From: Nelumbo lutea
Lineage: Eukaryota; Streptophyta; Magnoliopsida; Proteales; Nelumbonaceae
Direction of reading: 5' to 3'
Length of the DNA: 64,000 nucleotides
Assembly (NCBI GenBank): GCA_022828595.1
Contig: JAKGHH010000001.1
Coordinates: 203,875,813 to 203,939,812, forward strand
Positions 12,342 to 22,926 of the stretch are shown in pieces; within the stretch, counting starts at the first letter, position 1, and every line of letters begins with the position of its first letter. Position numbers and translations under genes: made by a program. The notes below the pieces were generated by a model. That model saw nothing but the letters and a program-made list of their open reading frames with translations, was not told the origin of the DNA and made no database searches.

Positions 12342-12621
12342 GCAAAGAATCAGAGGCAGTTACACCCGATTTGACAGAGCATTAATACATAAGGGCTCTA
12401 ACGCCCTAGGAAAAAGGTAATCGAAAATTGTGCATCTTCACTCTTTGCCTTTATTTCTTCATAACTCTAAGCTCTCCACGTGTTCTAACTTAAGCACGGA
12501 GTGTTTCCGCCGGGCGAGCTCCCTGGGAATCCTTCATCTTCTTCTCCTTCTCAAGTGTTGTTCGTTGCTAGCTAGGAGTGAGGCCCCCGCCAGCTAGGAG
12601 TGACCAGATCGCGCTACATCA
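12337..12621 (+). mobile_element. 3' part of the left LTR of the Tat element
   Basis: The segment runs from the end of the tandem duplication to a CA dinucleotide at 12620-12621, two bases before the primer-binding site. It has a TATA-like ATTAATACATAAGG at about 12381-12394 and a CT-rich stretch at about 12530-12560. The LTR start is unresolved; TGTTGGGACAG at 11183 and TGTTAGACAG at 10716 are candidates. Its sequence does not match the LTR at 21201-21737. Confidence 0.55.
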
Positions 12622-12623
12622 TT

Positions 12624-12641
12624 TGGCGCCATCTCTGGGAA
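12624..12641 (+). other. Retrotransposon primer-binding site
   Basis: TGGCGCCATCTCTGGGAA follows the left LTR end after two bases. TGGCGCC is the usual start of the primer-binding site in plant Ty3 elements of the Tat/Athila group and pairs with the 3' end of a tRNA. It fixes the orientation (+) and the left LTR border. Confidence 0.7.
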
Positions 12642-12790
12642 TCGCTTCAAAAAGCCTCTCACCAAGAAACTTCAGTAAGACTTCAATGGTTTCCCCCAAC
12701 AACGCCGGACGAAGTGCCGACCAAAACACCTCCGGGGAATGACTTCAGCTCCATACCGTCTGTATTCGCCAGTTCACTGTACCCCTCTCT

Positions 12791-14477
12791 GTGGACGGAG
12801 TCCCTACCCTGAGTGTGGCTCAGGTCATGGTGCTAGTAAATGCCCCACTCCCTCAGCCGGTAGAGGCGACCTTTGCAGAACCATCAGTTCTCCCGGTGGT
12901 TGAACAGAACCAGCTACAAAACTTGGTACATTGTGTGCTAGCTATGCAAGCTCAAATGCAGCAGGTCCACCAGCTTCAACTGTACCAACAGCAAATGCTT
13001 CACCACGTTTACCAACAGTACTACCAGCAGCAGTTTCCACCACTACCTTAGCATCAACAGCAAGTTCCACCTCGAACCCCGCTACGCAGCAGGCCCAGCC
13101 CCTCCGTCACAACGAGCATCTCCCCCGTCGAGGAGAGACCTCCTGAACTCAGATCCCTATCGAAAGGCAGGTCTCATCCCATGGTAGGAGGGAAAGACAA
13201 GTTACTCCCCCCACCTCGCAGCTTGTAGTCAAGTCGGGGGCCTCTCAGCCAGTCAGACCCGCATCACCTCGGCCTTCACAGTTTGAGATTCCGCTCGCCG
13301 AGAACCAGTTTGAGGTCCTGGTCACGGACTATAGACAAGGCCCTTCAGTTCACAGCCATCAGCAGCAATCCGAGCCCCTTCCTAGGCCCATCGAGCTTGG
13401 CAAAACAAAAGCAAGCAATACTAATGTCGAGCCAAGAAAGCAGCGGGGACACCGCCGAGCTCGCCGAATTGCAACTCACAACCTGCCCGAGCTAAAGGGT
13501 AAGGAAGAGGTGAGCTCGGACGAAGTAAAAGCCACTCCGCTCCTATCAGTTCCGTCCCCCTTGTCTCCAAAACTTCTAGCCATCCCTATGCTAAAGGACT
13601 TCAAGCTTCCTCCCTTGGACAAGTATAACAGATCGTTTGATCCGAATGACAATGTCGATGCCTTCCAGTCGCAGATGCACTCGGTTAGGGTCAGTGAGTC
13701 CTGCATGTGCGTGGCCTTCTCCACCACTTTCAAAGGGGTAGCCCGCACATGGTACAGGAATTTGGCGCCTGGGTTAATAAAAAGTTGGACGCAGTTCATG
13801 CAAGTCTTCGCCTCTCATTTCGCCACCAGGAAGCGATGCCCGAGAACCCAAGAGAGCCTCCTCGGCATAGTCTAGGGGGAAGGAGAGCTCATTCGGAGTT
13901 ACATCAAGCAGTTCAATGACATTTTTTATAGATACCTGACCTGGACCCCACAGTGCGGCTTACAACATCCAAGAGAGGCATCACACACAAGGAGTTCAAG
14001 TGGCACGTGGTGGTCAATCGGCCCAAGACTATAACCGAGTTTCTCAAGCTTGCGGACCAGTTCATAGGGACAAAGGAGGAGATCAGCCAGAAAAATGAAA
14101 GTGTGCCCGAGAAAAGGAAAAGGGAAGGTGAGTCCTCGATCCAAGGGGACAACAAGAAGAAAAAATACCTAGCTCGGGGGGCAAGGCTAGGACAGCCTTT
14201 CCGAGCTCCTCAAGCAGAAAAGACAGACTACACACCCCTAAACGCGAAGCAGGCCGAGATCCTTATGGCGATCAAAGACGCCCCGTATGTGAAGTGGCCA
14301 CCCCGGCTGAAAAGGGACCCCAATGTAAGAAATAAGAACTTGTGTTGTAGTTTTCATAAAGATCACGGTCATAGTACCGAGAATTATAAGAACCTCTGCG
14401 ACGAGATAGAAGAGGTCATTCGTCACGGATACTTAAGAAATTTTGTACAAGACAGTAATAATAAAGCAGGTCGGTAG
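12791..14477 (+). pseudogene. Tat-lineage Ty3 gag remnant
   Basis: Gag forms the RNA-packaging particle of the element. The N-terminal part (12791-13051) is glutamine-rich with Gln/Tyr runs. The retrotransposon gag core (13510-13875) has the typical DPNDNVDAF...GVARTWYRNLAPG pattern. A TAG then interrupts it, the reading continues in frame (GELIRSYIKQF), and a frameshift moves it to 13953-14477. That last part is lysine-rich and ends in a zinc-knuckle-like CSFHKDHGHSTENYKNL, in which the expected last cysteine is replaced by tyrosine. Stops, frameshifts and this substitution show that it is nonfunctional. Confidence 0.85.
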
Positions 14478-14671
14478 GGGGAGTAAGGCAAAGAAGCTCC
14501 CAAATCTAGTAGCAGGCAAGCAAAGCAGCTGCAGAGGCAGCCCCCTGAAGAGAGACCAGTTCGGGGGACTATCCATGTGATCGTCGGAGGATCGATCGTC
14601 GTGGGCTACACCTCAGCAGCAACTCGGACGTCAGCTCGAGAGGTCAGGAGGGAAGAGTAGAACCCTACGAA

Positions 14672-15124
14672 GTGGCCAAGGACAGAAGACCCGATCTTAT
14701 TCACCGAAGACACGCGCGCAGGGTCCACTACCCCCATGATGATGAGCTCATCATGAAGATAAGGATTAATGACTTTGAAGTCAAGCATGTCCTCGTCGAC
14801 TCCAACAGCTCGACAGACATTCATTTCAAGGCAACATTCGACAAGCTTCAACTCCAAGAAAGCGACCTCAAGCCTGCAAGTACTCCCTTGGTAGGCTTCA
14901 GCGGAGAGGAAGTCAGACCCCTAGGGAGAATCACTTGTGGAAGTACTCCCTGGCCTAGCATAGTGAGGCTCAACCACGAATTCTTGGTGGTTGCAACTCC
15001 CTCCCCGTACAATGCCATAATAGGTCAGCCCATCACCCATGGTCTTCGTGTGGTGGTGTCCACCTATTATTTGGCGATAAAGTTCCCCACAAACTTTGGA
15101 GTTGGGGTAGCGCGAGGTGATTAG
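14672..15124 (+). pseudogene. Retropepsin-like protease remnant of the Tat element
   Basis: The ORF holds the aspartic protease region between gag and RT. The catalytic motif is readable as VLVDSNSSTDI; the family normally has D-S/T-G at this place, so the glycine after Asp-Ser is replaced by asparagine. Further on, LVGFSGEEVRPLGRITC and YNAIIGQP are the usual flap and C-terminal motifs. It sits about 200 b downstream of the gag remnant in a different frame. Confidence 0.75.
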
Positions 15125-15439
15125 CTCGAGTCTCGTAAGTGCTACATCACCACCCTCAAAAAGAAAACCAAGGTGGCCGATGACCTCGAGCTGGAGCGAC
15201 CTACGGAGCAATGCAAAGAGCGAGTTGCACCTACGGAAGAGACTATTTCCGTGCCCACTTCGGTGGAGGATCCAGGTCAGACACACCAGATCGACGCTTC
15301 AATCCAGGAGCCCCTACGATCTCAACTGCTAAGTTTTTTACTTCAAAATTAGGATGTTTTTGCATGGTCCGCGGCGGAGATGCCCGGCATAGACCCTACC
15401 ATCATAACTCACAGGCTAAATACTGATCTTGTAGTTAGG

Positions 15440-16075
15440 CCCGTTAGATAGAAGAAACGCAACTTAGACCTGGAGCGCTGGAGAGCAGTTGACGAGGAGG
15501 TCGGGAAGCTCATCGCAACCGACTTTAGCAGAGATGTCCATTACTCGAGATGGGTAGCCAACCCAGTCCTGGTAAAGAAGGCCAACGGTAAATGGCGCAT
15601 GTGCGTCGATTATACTGACCCAAACTGAGCTTGTCCGAAGGATTGCTTCCCGCTCCCCAACTGGTGGACACGACCCCAGGACATGAGTTGCTGAGTTTCT
15701 TGGATGCCTACTCAGGCTATAACCAGATAAGAATGGACGCTGCTGACGAAGAGAAAACAACTTTTATAACTGAACTAGGCCTGTACTGTTACAAGGTCAT
15801 GCCCTTCGGACTGAAAAATGTTGGGGCTACCTTCTAAAGACTTGTAAATAAGTTGTTCGAGCCATTGATCGGTAAGAAAATAGAATGTTATGTAGACGAC
15901 ATGGTCGTCAAAACTCAGTTTTCAAATGATCTAATAAAAGATTTGCATTTTGTTTTCATAATTTTGCGTAAGTTTAACATGAAACTAAACCCAAACAAGT
16001 GTGCCTTCGGTGTCACATTGGGTAAATTCTTAGGGTATATCGTCAACCAGCATGGCATTGAAGCCAACCCATAAA
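15440..16075 (+). pseudogene. Reverse transcriptase remnant of the Tat element
   Basis: RT copies the element RNA into DNA. Readable motifs in order are VANPVLVKKANGKWRMCVDY, FPLPQLVDTTPG, FLDAYSGYNQI, CYKVMPFGLKN and the active site CYVDDMVVK (YVDD at 15889-15900, intact). An in-frame TGA at 15626-15628 and a TAA at 15835-15837 interrupt it, so only a nonfunctional copy remains. The motif order and sequence fit Ty3, not copia. Confidence 0.9.
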
Positions 16076-16079
16076 AAAT

Positions 16080-16798
16080 TAAGGCTACCCTAAATATGAG
16101 ACCACCCCAGAAATTGAAGGAGGTTCAGAGGTTAAATGGTCGTATAGCCGCCATGAGCCGCTTCATGTCCAAATCGGAAGATCACTGCCTTTAAGGCAAT
16201 TAAAAGCAAAGGTTTTGAATGGACTGAAGAGTGCCATCTTGCGTTCGACAAGCTCAAAAGGTACCTCACCAGTATCCCAGTCTTAACCCGACCTGAGGAG
16301 GGTGATGTTTTGGAGCTGTACCTCTCTGCAAGTGACGAGGAGGTCAGCTTGGTACTGATAAGAGAAGTAGATCAGGTCCAATTACCTATTTACTATGTTA
16401 GCAAAGTGTTTCAGGGTGTAGAGATGAGGTATCCAAAGATCGAAAAGTTGGCGTACGCGCTAGTCGTTGCAGCTCGGAAGCTCCATCCGTACTTTCAAGC
16501 TCATACTGTTGTCATCCTCACCAACAAGCCTCTGAGGCAAGTCTTGCTCAATCCCAAGGTCTCTGGTAGGTTGACAAAGTGGGCCATCGAGCTCAGCGAA
16601 TACAACCTTCAGTACAAGCCGCGAACTGCTATCAAGGCCCTAGCCTTAGCTCATTTTGTCACGGAATGCACTTTCAGTACCGAAGTCCCTAGGCCGGTCG
16701 AGCTCGAGGCCCGCAGGTCAGATGAGCCCAAGGTTCCCAGGCCGGTTCAGCTCGAGCACTGTGAGGTAGCAATCAGTGCGGCTTCTCTCCTAGTTTGA
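16080..16798 (+). pseudogene. RNase H and connection domain remnant (Tat)
   Basis: The canonical RNase H of Ty3 elements follows RT. The 162-codon stretch from 16310 shows LYLSASDEEVSLVLIRE, PIYYVSKVFQG, RYPKIEKLAYALVVAARKL and the tail LTKWAIELSEYNLQY. The first catalytic carboxylate position reads S-A-S-D. Upstream (16080-16310) the connection segment is broken by frameshifts. A proline-rich linker at 16680-16798 leads to the second RNase H. Confidence 0.85.
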
Positions 16799-16799
16799 T

Positions 16800-17460
16800 C
16801 GAACCCATGCTGGGATGAGGAGCCTTGGATCCTTCACGTGGATGACTCGTCCAATCAGTAGGGCAGCGGAGTTGGAATCATTCTGTATGGGCCAAGCGGG
16901 GTGAAACTAGAGTATGCGTTATGCTTTGAGTTTGCGGCGTCCAACAATGAAGTAGAGTACAAAGCGTAAATAGCCAGACTGCTCTAGAAAATGAAGTGAG
17001 AAACAAGTACATCATCATCTGCAGTGATTCTCAGCTCATGGTCAACCAAGTTACAGGTGAATATGAAGCTCGCGATCCAACCATGATCACCTATTTATCC
17101 AAAGTAAGAGAGGCTCTGCTCAACTTTCAGTCACACTTTATCAAGCAAATCCCGAGATCAGAGAACGCTGAGGCCGATGCTCTATCCCGGTTAGCTAGCA
17201 CAAGTGATAACACCATGAGAACCATGTATATAGAGAACTTGCCTCGGCCTAGCATTCTCGGGGGGGAAGAGGAGGCCTCTCCTATCGTTCAAGCAGAGCT
17301 GAGCTGGATCGATCCGCTCGCAAGTTTCTTGCTGCACGGGACCCTCCCTACGGATCGTAATGCCGCCAGGCGGGTAGAGCGTCAAGCGGCCAAATACGTC
17401 ATAATAGATGAACGGTTGTACCAAAGATCTTACCCACTCCCCTATATGCGCTGCTTGTGA
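16800..17460 (+). pseudogene. Second, Tat-type RNase H remnant and linker
   Basis: A second RNase H-like domain downstream of the canonical one is the hallmark of the Tat lineage of plant Ty3 elements. Readable are WILHVDDSSNQ, GSGVGIILYGPSG, NNEVEYKA and, from 16996, IIICSDSQLMVNQVTGEYEA and PRSENAEADALSRLAS. In-frame stops occur after SSNQ and after EYKA. The D...E...D...D pattern is otherwise preserved. The linker to integrase runs to 17460. This domain places the element in Tat rather than in Athila or the chromoviruses. Confidence 0.85.
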
Positions 17461-17478
17461 CCTTCTGAGGCCGAGCTC

Positions 17479-18521
17479 GTGCTCTGCCATACTCATGAGG
17501 GCTTGTGCAGCGGACACTTGGGGGGCATGGCTCTCACCCAGAAAGCGCTACGACAGGGATACTACTGGTCAATGATGAAGGCAGATGCGATCGAGCTCAT
17601 TAGAAGATGTGACAAGTGCCAGAAGCACGCCAACATCCACCACCAGTCTGCCGTCAACCTAAAGTACCTCACTAGCCTGTGGCCTTTCGCACAGTGGGGG
17701 ATCGATATGCTCGGACCATTTCCACCAGCAACAGGGCAGAGGAGGTTCTTAGTGGCGGCAATTAATTGTTTTATTAAGTGGGTAGAAGCTGAACCTCTCA
17801 CAATGATTAGAGCGTGGAATGTGCAAGACTTCTTCTGAAAGAATATAGTGTGTTGTTCCAGACTACCCCAAGTACTGATCTCTAACAATGGTAAGCAGTT
17901 CGAGGATATTCCAGAACTGGTGCAAAGATATGGGAATTCAACAAAACTTCACCTCGGTGGCGTACCCTCAAGCAAACGGCCAAGCGGAGGTCACGAACAG
18001 AGCCATTCTCTGCAGACTGAAGGCACGCCTCGACCGAGGGACTATGGATAGACAAGCTACCTAGTGTACTATGGGCTTATCGGACCACGATAAAGACTGC
18101 AACAGGTGAGACCCCCTTCAACCTCACTTATGGCATTGAAGCAGTCATCCCAGCCGAGATCGAGGTTACCACTCTTTGTCTAGAAGTATATGACAACAAA
18201 ACAAACGAAGATGAGCTACGCACCAACCTTGACCTACTTGATGAGGTATGGGACCTCGCATACATTAGGACCGCGTCCAACCAGTAGAGAGTAGCTCAGT
18301 ACTATAACGCCAGGGTCAAGAAGCGGAACCTCCACGTCGGAGACCTGGTTCTTCGTAAAGTTATGGTGCCTGAGCCCAGTGTTAGTAAGCTCGGGCCAAA
18401 TTGGGAAGGACCCTACCAAGTAAAGCGGGTGCTCGGGGAAGGAACGTATGAGCTCAAAACCCTAGAAGGGAAACAAGTACCTCGGACATGAAATATTATA
18501 AACTTAAGGCAATATTACCTG
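17479..18521 (+). pseudogene. Integrase remnant of the Tat element
   Basis: The zinc-binding H-H-C-C region is intact (HTHEGLCSGHLGG, CDKCQKH), followed by the first catalytic Asp in WGIDMLGPFPPA. The second catalytic position reads ISNNGKQF where the family has S-D-N-G, so this Asp is replaced by Asn. A frameshift near 17,930 moves the catalytic Glu region into another frame. The C-terminal end (about 18480-18521), typical of Tat pol, is recognisable with an in-frame stop. The element cannot integrate by its own means. Confidence 0.85.
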
Positions 18522-18799
18522 TAATCACCAAGCTGAGTGGACTACAAGTCGCTCCCGAAGCCTAAGGCCTAAAGCTTCCTAGGCCCTGTAGCAAAGACCA
18601 ACATAGTGAAGGCAGTCCTCGAGACCAACATAGTGAAGCAGACTTATAGCAAAGAAACAATCAGTACTCCACAGATAAACAAAAAGGCATGGAGAAGGAA
18701 GAAAAGTTACCTCGGCCAAGCTTCCTAGGCCCTGAGTGTAGAATCTCTCGAGCGCACTCCCCAGCATCTGAAAGCGGTCCCTCGAGAGGAGGGCCCCGC

Positions 18800-20400
18800 T
18801 CACCAAGGCTTGACCAACCCCCTCCTCCCGGATGGACTCCCCCTCGCGGATGGACCACTAGGGACGGAAGATTTGGTTGGACCGTTCGATGAGCTCCTCC
18901 AAGGGTGTGGGGGTAGAAAACGAACCCATTCACCCTCTATGGGACCCCCTTGTGGCATCCCCTGTTGAGCTCCCAGAACGGGCCACCTATTGTGGGGGCA
19001 AATCCCCCGTAGCTTCCTCGGGTGGCCTCTTCTACCCCACTTCGTTCTCCTAGGCGGGCTTTTGTGACCCAGTGGTTGGCTTCGGCGGCATGGGCTATTT
19101 TTGCCTTGGTAGCACCTCCTCGACGGGCTTTCTCCCCTTGGTAGGGACCTGTGAAGGTGCCTCCTTCGTGGGAGCCACTGGAGTGGTCCCTTTGCCAAGG
19201 ACCTGACGAGAGGACCCCCCTTCGCAGGGGTAGAGACCTTCTCCTTCTGCCTGTCACAAGGCCTCTAAGGCATTTTAGCCCGCTCCTTTTGCATGTTACG
19301 AGCACGTTATAGAACAGCCTTGTGGGCATCCATCGACACCTCTGCAAACAAAGCAAAGCCATCACTAATGCAACAAAAAAAAAGGGAAAAAGGACATGTT
19401 AAGGGACCGCAGGGCCTCTCCTACCGAGGGGAGCAGGGCTGAACCTTGGAAAAACTAGTAGGTCCTCCTCCTCCACCAAAGGCCGGGCTCGAACTATCCC
19501 CAAGTCGAGCAACTACGTGAGATCATCGTTCTCCTCACTTGTGAGCACAGGGACACTCTTCTCCGTAGTTTGGCTAACCTCTCCCACCCCAACTTGAAGG
19601 ACCAACCCTCGGGACATGACAAAAAGAAGAGTTTTCCCTTCCAGTTATTCACGGAAGAAGGGTTGTCTATTGGCTTGGTCCTACGGGGTTGAAAGTAGTA
19701 CATGCCGTTCTCAAAAGAATGCCTTCTTGGCACAAACAATGCTCGGAAGACCTTGGCGTCAATTCCACCCACTGTAACCAAGCCACCACCAGCATGGCCA
19801 CTGTGGTCCTAACGGCGTTGGGCACCAGTTAGCTAAGAGTAAACCCATACGCTCTCAACAGTTTAGAAATCAACGGATGAAGGGGAAACCGAAGACCGGA
19901 ATGGAGAAGATGTTGGTAGACGAAGATCTCCTCCTCCTTAGGAGTCCATGACCATTTGCCTACTTTAGACACCCTCATACCATAGGATGAGGGAATGAAG
20001 TACTGCCTTGCTAGAGCTTTAACCTGGTTCGCATCTAAAGAGTTCTCAAAACTCAAGCGGAGGACTTCGGTCTCAGCTACTACCTGGGCAGCCCTCGTCC
20101 TAGGAACATGGTCTAGGGTTCCCTCCCCCTCGGTTGGGCAAAACCCTTTGGCCTCCCTTGGTTTCACGGAAGCGACACTCTTACAGGGAGGGTCCTCGCC
20201 TTGATGGTTGCCTTTGGCACCCTCAGGGGCTACCCTCCCCGGAAGCACCTCAACCTCCTACCAAAGGGTGGGAGGTGGGGTGGGGGGGGGGGAAGAGTAG
20301 ATGAATTCAAAGGGGAAAGGGGAGAAGGGGTACGGGAAGAGCTCCCTTCTGACTCATTCGGAAGATCATAGCACTTAGTACCAAAATCTGAGAAAGACAT
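18800..20400 (-). pseudogene. Antisense ORF with PF04195-type domain (degraded)
   Basis: On the minus strand a reading starts at ATG 20400 with MSFSDFGTKCYDL, then a Ser/Pro-rich segment. It runs into the long G tract at 20282-20292, where the frame shifts. It goes on at 20248-19829 with EEEIFVYQHLLHSGLRFPL and LLRAYGFTLS, then a TAA where a Gln codon is expected, then a shift to 19781-19494 with FRALFVPRRHSFENGMYYFQP and GWSFKLGWERL. This pattern matches the plant retroelement family called putative gypsy-type transposase (PF04195), usually found antisense in the 3' region of Tat elements. A basic linker follows to about 18800. The function of this family is unknown. Confidence 0.7.
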
Positions 20401-20536
20401 TCTTTAAAGTTACCTAAGAAATGTGGAGGAAGAAAGAGTGAGAGTGAAGTGTTGAAGGTAGGAGAGTTTGGAAGCTGAGTTCACTCAAAGACAAAGGCGC
20501 TTAGAGGCAAACAACAAGAATGCCGCCACTAAGGGC

Positions 20537-20549
20537 CCTATTTAAAGAG
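20537..20549 (-). promoter_or_regulatory. TATA-like box for the antisense ORF
   Basis: On the minus strand the sequence reads CTTTAAATAGGG, about 140 b upstream of the antisense ATG at 20400. There is no LTR here, so this would be an internal promoter serving only the antisense ORF. The call rests on position and motif only. Confidence 0.4.
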
Positions 20550-21200
20550 GAACAGATGGCCCAAATTTCTCGAGATCCAATGGTTGAGAAGCCACCGCCT
20601 CCATAGCCCAATCACGACGCATCGTGTAACGCTCACCCTCGGAAGGAGAAACGATGTGCTAGCGACAACACAGATCGTCCTTGATCCAACAGATGCAAAA
20701 TGCCTCTTCACCTACAATCTAGTCATGCCGCACCCCTGAATGCCTGCCCTCGGAAGGCGAAATGACGCTCTAGGTGAACCAACGTATCCACCCACTGTGA
20801 ACCACCGACTTATGCGACCCGGCCACGTGAATGCGTGCACGAGTTCGGATGAAAACCATCCTGTGCACGGATCCTCAGGCCTCACAGGCCCTTGGCTTAA
20901 ACAGCCTTCCACTTTGCAAGCCCTCGACTTAAACATGCTTTGGCTTCACAATTCCTCGGCCCAAATGGCGGCACCAGAGCATCCGCACTGAGCATGCCCC
21001 TCGGGTCACTTGTCCAAAGTTGTGGTTCTATAGACCAGCCGTAGCCTCGACCATACTTACGAAGATGAACCAGGAAGAGACGTGAAAGAGGATGCCACTG
21101 TAGGGTGCACCTCGGTTATCGGGCCCACTGGCGCTCACCATTACTACTCCCATCAGTCGAAGCCAAATTTTTCTCCTCGGCCTCGGGAGTGGGGGACAAG

Positions 21201-21737
21201 TGATGTGGGGTGACCCAACCCAGCTCATTTGCGGTTGGCAGGCCCAACCCACAAGTGCCAGACTTGGGAATGAGATCCGCTACAACAGAGGTTACTCTAC
21301 TCCCCTCGTACGAAGCCAATCACGGAGTGCCCACACATCCCCGCAGAGCTCTCTGACTGCCCTTGTATGGCTCCCATCTTAGGCATTCATCTCCACCTAC
21401 CTCTAGGCAGCTCAAGTATAAATAGGGGTGCCCTCCTCCAGGTAAGGGGGATGGAATACAATTTGCATCTGGACTTGGAACTGATCTCAAAAGCTACATT
21501 CTAATTTCCCTCTTCGCACCCCGTACTAACTTGACTGTTGGAGACTTTGCCTCGTTTTCTCACCCGAGGTCTCTGATGCATTCTACCTTGCATCACCTCG
21601 GTCACCTGCCCTCAGCTTCTACAGTACTCGGAGCCCTCTCCGCCTCGGCCTCGGTAACAAGCTCCCCAAACCCTCATAGCCTTCGGAGTCTAGGGGCGAA
21701 ATTACTTTGTTGTCCCCGACCATCCCAGGCATCAACA
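21201..21737 (+). mobile_element. Right (3') LTR of a Tat-type element
   Basis: The LTR starts TGATGTGGGGTGACCC right after a polypurine tract and ends ATCAACA at 21737. A TATA box (TATAAATA, 21417-21424) is followed by a transcribed-type segment rich in CCTCGG and CTCGG. No primer-binding site follows it, so it is a 3' LTR in plus orientation. The matching 5' LTR is not in the window; the LTR next to the primer-binding site at 12624 has different sequence. Confidence 0.65.
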
Positions 21738-22926
21738 ATTTATAATTTTTTAAAGCTCTTAATCAGTATTTATTATATATACTAAAATTAATATTTATTG
21801 TATTTCAATAATTATTTTTTTTTGTTTTTTGTGATAAATGTATTTTCAATGATAATGGATAAATTTATTTTGTTTTGCTACTTAACAGAAAATTTTTAAT
21901 AATTATTGGAGATTAAACTACTATTATTGAAAATTTTAAATTTAATTTGTTATACTTATTGTATTTATTATTTTTTGTTATAACTTATTGATTAATTTTT
22001 ATTAGATATTAAATTATTATTTGAGATTATACTATTTATTGACTAAGTTAATTTATTTTTAGTACTTATTGTATTTTTGTAAATTTTGTAATTATTATCT
22101 TTTTTAATTATCAATATATTTTCAATAATTGTGTATTTTTGTTATAATTTTTCAATAATTATTGGAGATTAAACTATTCTTAATTATTTATTAGAGATGA
22201 GACTATTAATTTAGTTGAAATTATGAGTGTTCGTGACTTGGTTTGATTTGGTCGTAGGCTATTTGGCCAACTAAATTGACTTGGTTAGGTTGGGGAGTTG
22301 GTCAGCTAAAATTGTTTGACCTTTTGTGAAATCTAACCCACTCAAGTTGTATTAGTTTGGGTCGATTTTTGCTTTGGTCAGTTGGTTCAAAAGATTTAAA
22401 CTTAAAAATTTAAATTAATTTTATAAATTATAGTATAATTTAAAAAAATAAATTAAAAAAATTAGATTTATGATATAAAATATTTTAGACTAAGGAATAT
22501 GAGAAATTTCCCACTTTTTCATATTGAAAATTATATTTAAAATATAAAAGTGAAACTGATCAAACTTGGTTGAATTGTCGATTTTGGTTAGGTCGTTCGA
22601 ACTTGGTTGAATTTCCCACTTTTCTATGGTTACGTTGTTCGATTTTGGTCAATTTACAACTGGTCAAAGTGAAACTGATCAAACTTGGTTGAATTGAGAA
22701 ATTTTTGAACCAAAGGTGACCTAAAATACTAGAAAACCGAGCAACTCAAGTCAAGTTGATCGGTTTGGTTGTTTTCATCAGTTTGATGAATAAACTTAAC
22801 TGAAATTAATTATTGTTACTTTGTATTATAAAAAATTATTAAAAGTAGTATATAAAATATGAATAATTATTAATTATTTAAAAATTGAAAATATAAAACA
22901 ATTATATACTCTTATGTGTTTCTATT
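21738..22926. other. Very AT-rich sequence with internal repeats
   Basis: No gene is supported. From 21738 to about 22200 the sequence is mostly A and T with repeated TTATTGTATTT-type words. From about 22220 to 22800 a TTGG/GGTTGG-rich segment contains direct repeats, for example GTGAAACTGATCAAACTTGG at about 22549 and again at about 22669. It is probably an old nonautonomous transposon that I cannot classify. Confidence 0.4.

Larger units (their letters stand above)
18522..21200 (+). mobile_element. Long 3' internal region of a Tat-type element
   Basis: Tat elements have a long region between integrase and the 3' LTR. Here it is about 2.7 kb, CG-richer than its flanks, and carries antisense coding sequence (18800-20400 minus). 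Small direct repeats occur near its start (AGCTTCCTAGGCCCTG twice; ACCAACATAGTGAAG twice). A polypurine tract, GGGAGTGGGGGA, at about 21186-21197 lies just before the right LTR. Because the left and right LTRs differ, part of this region may come from a different element than the pol to its left. Confidence 0.65.
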
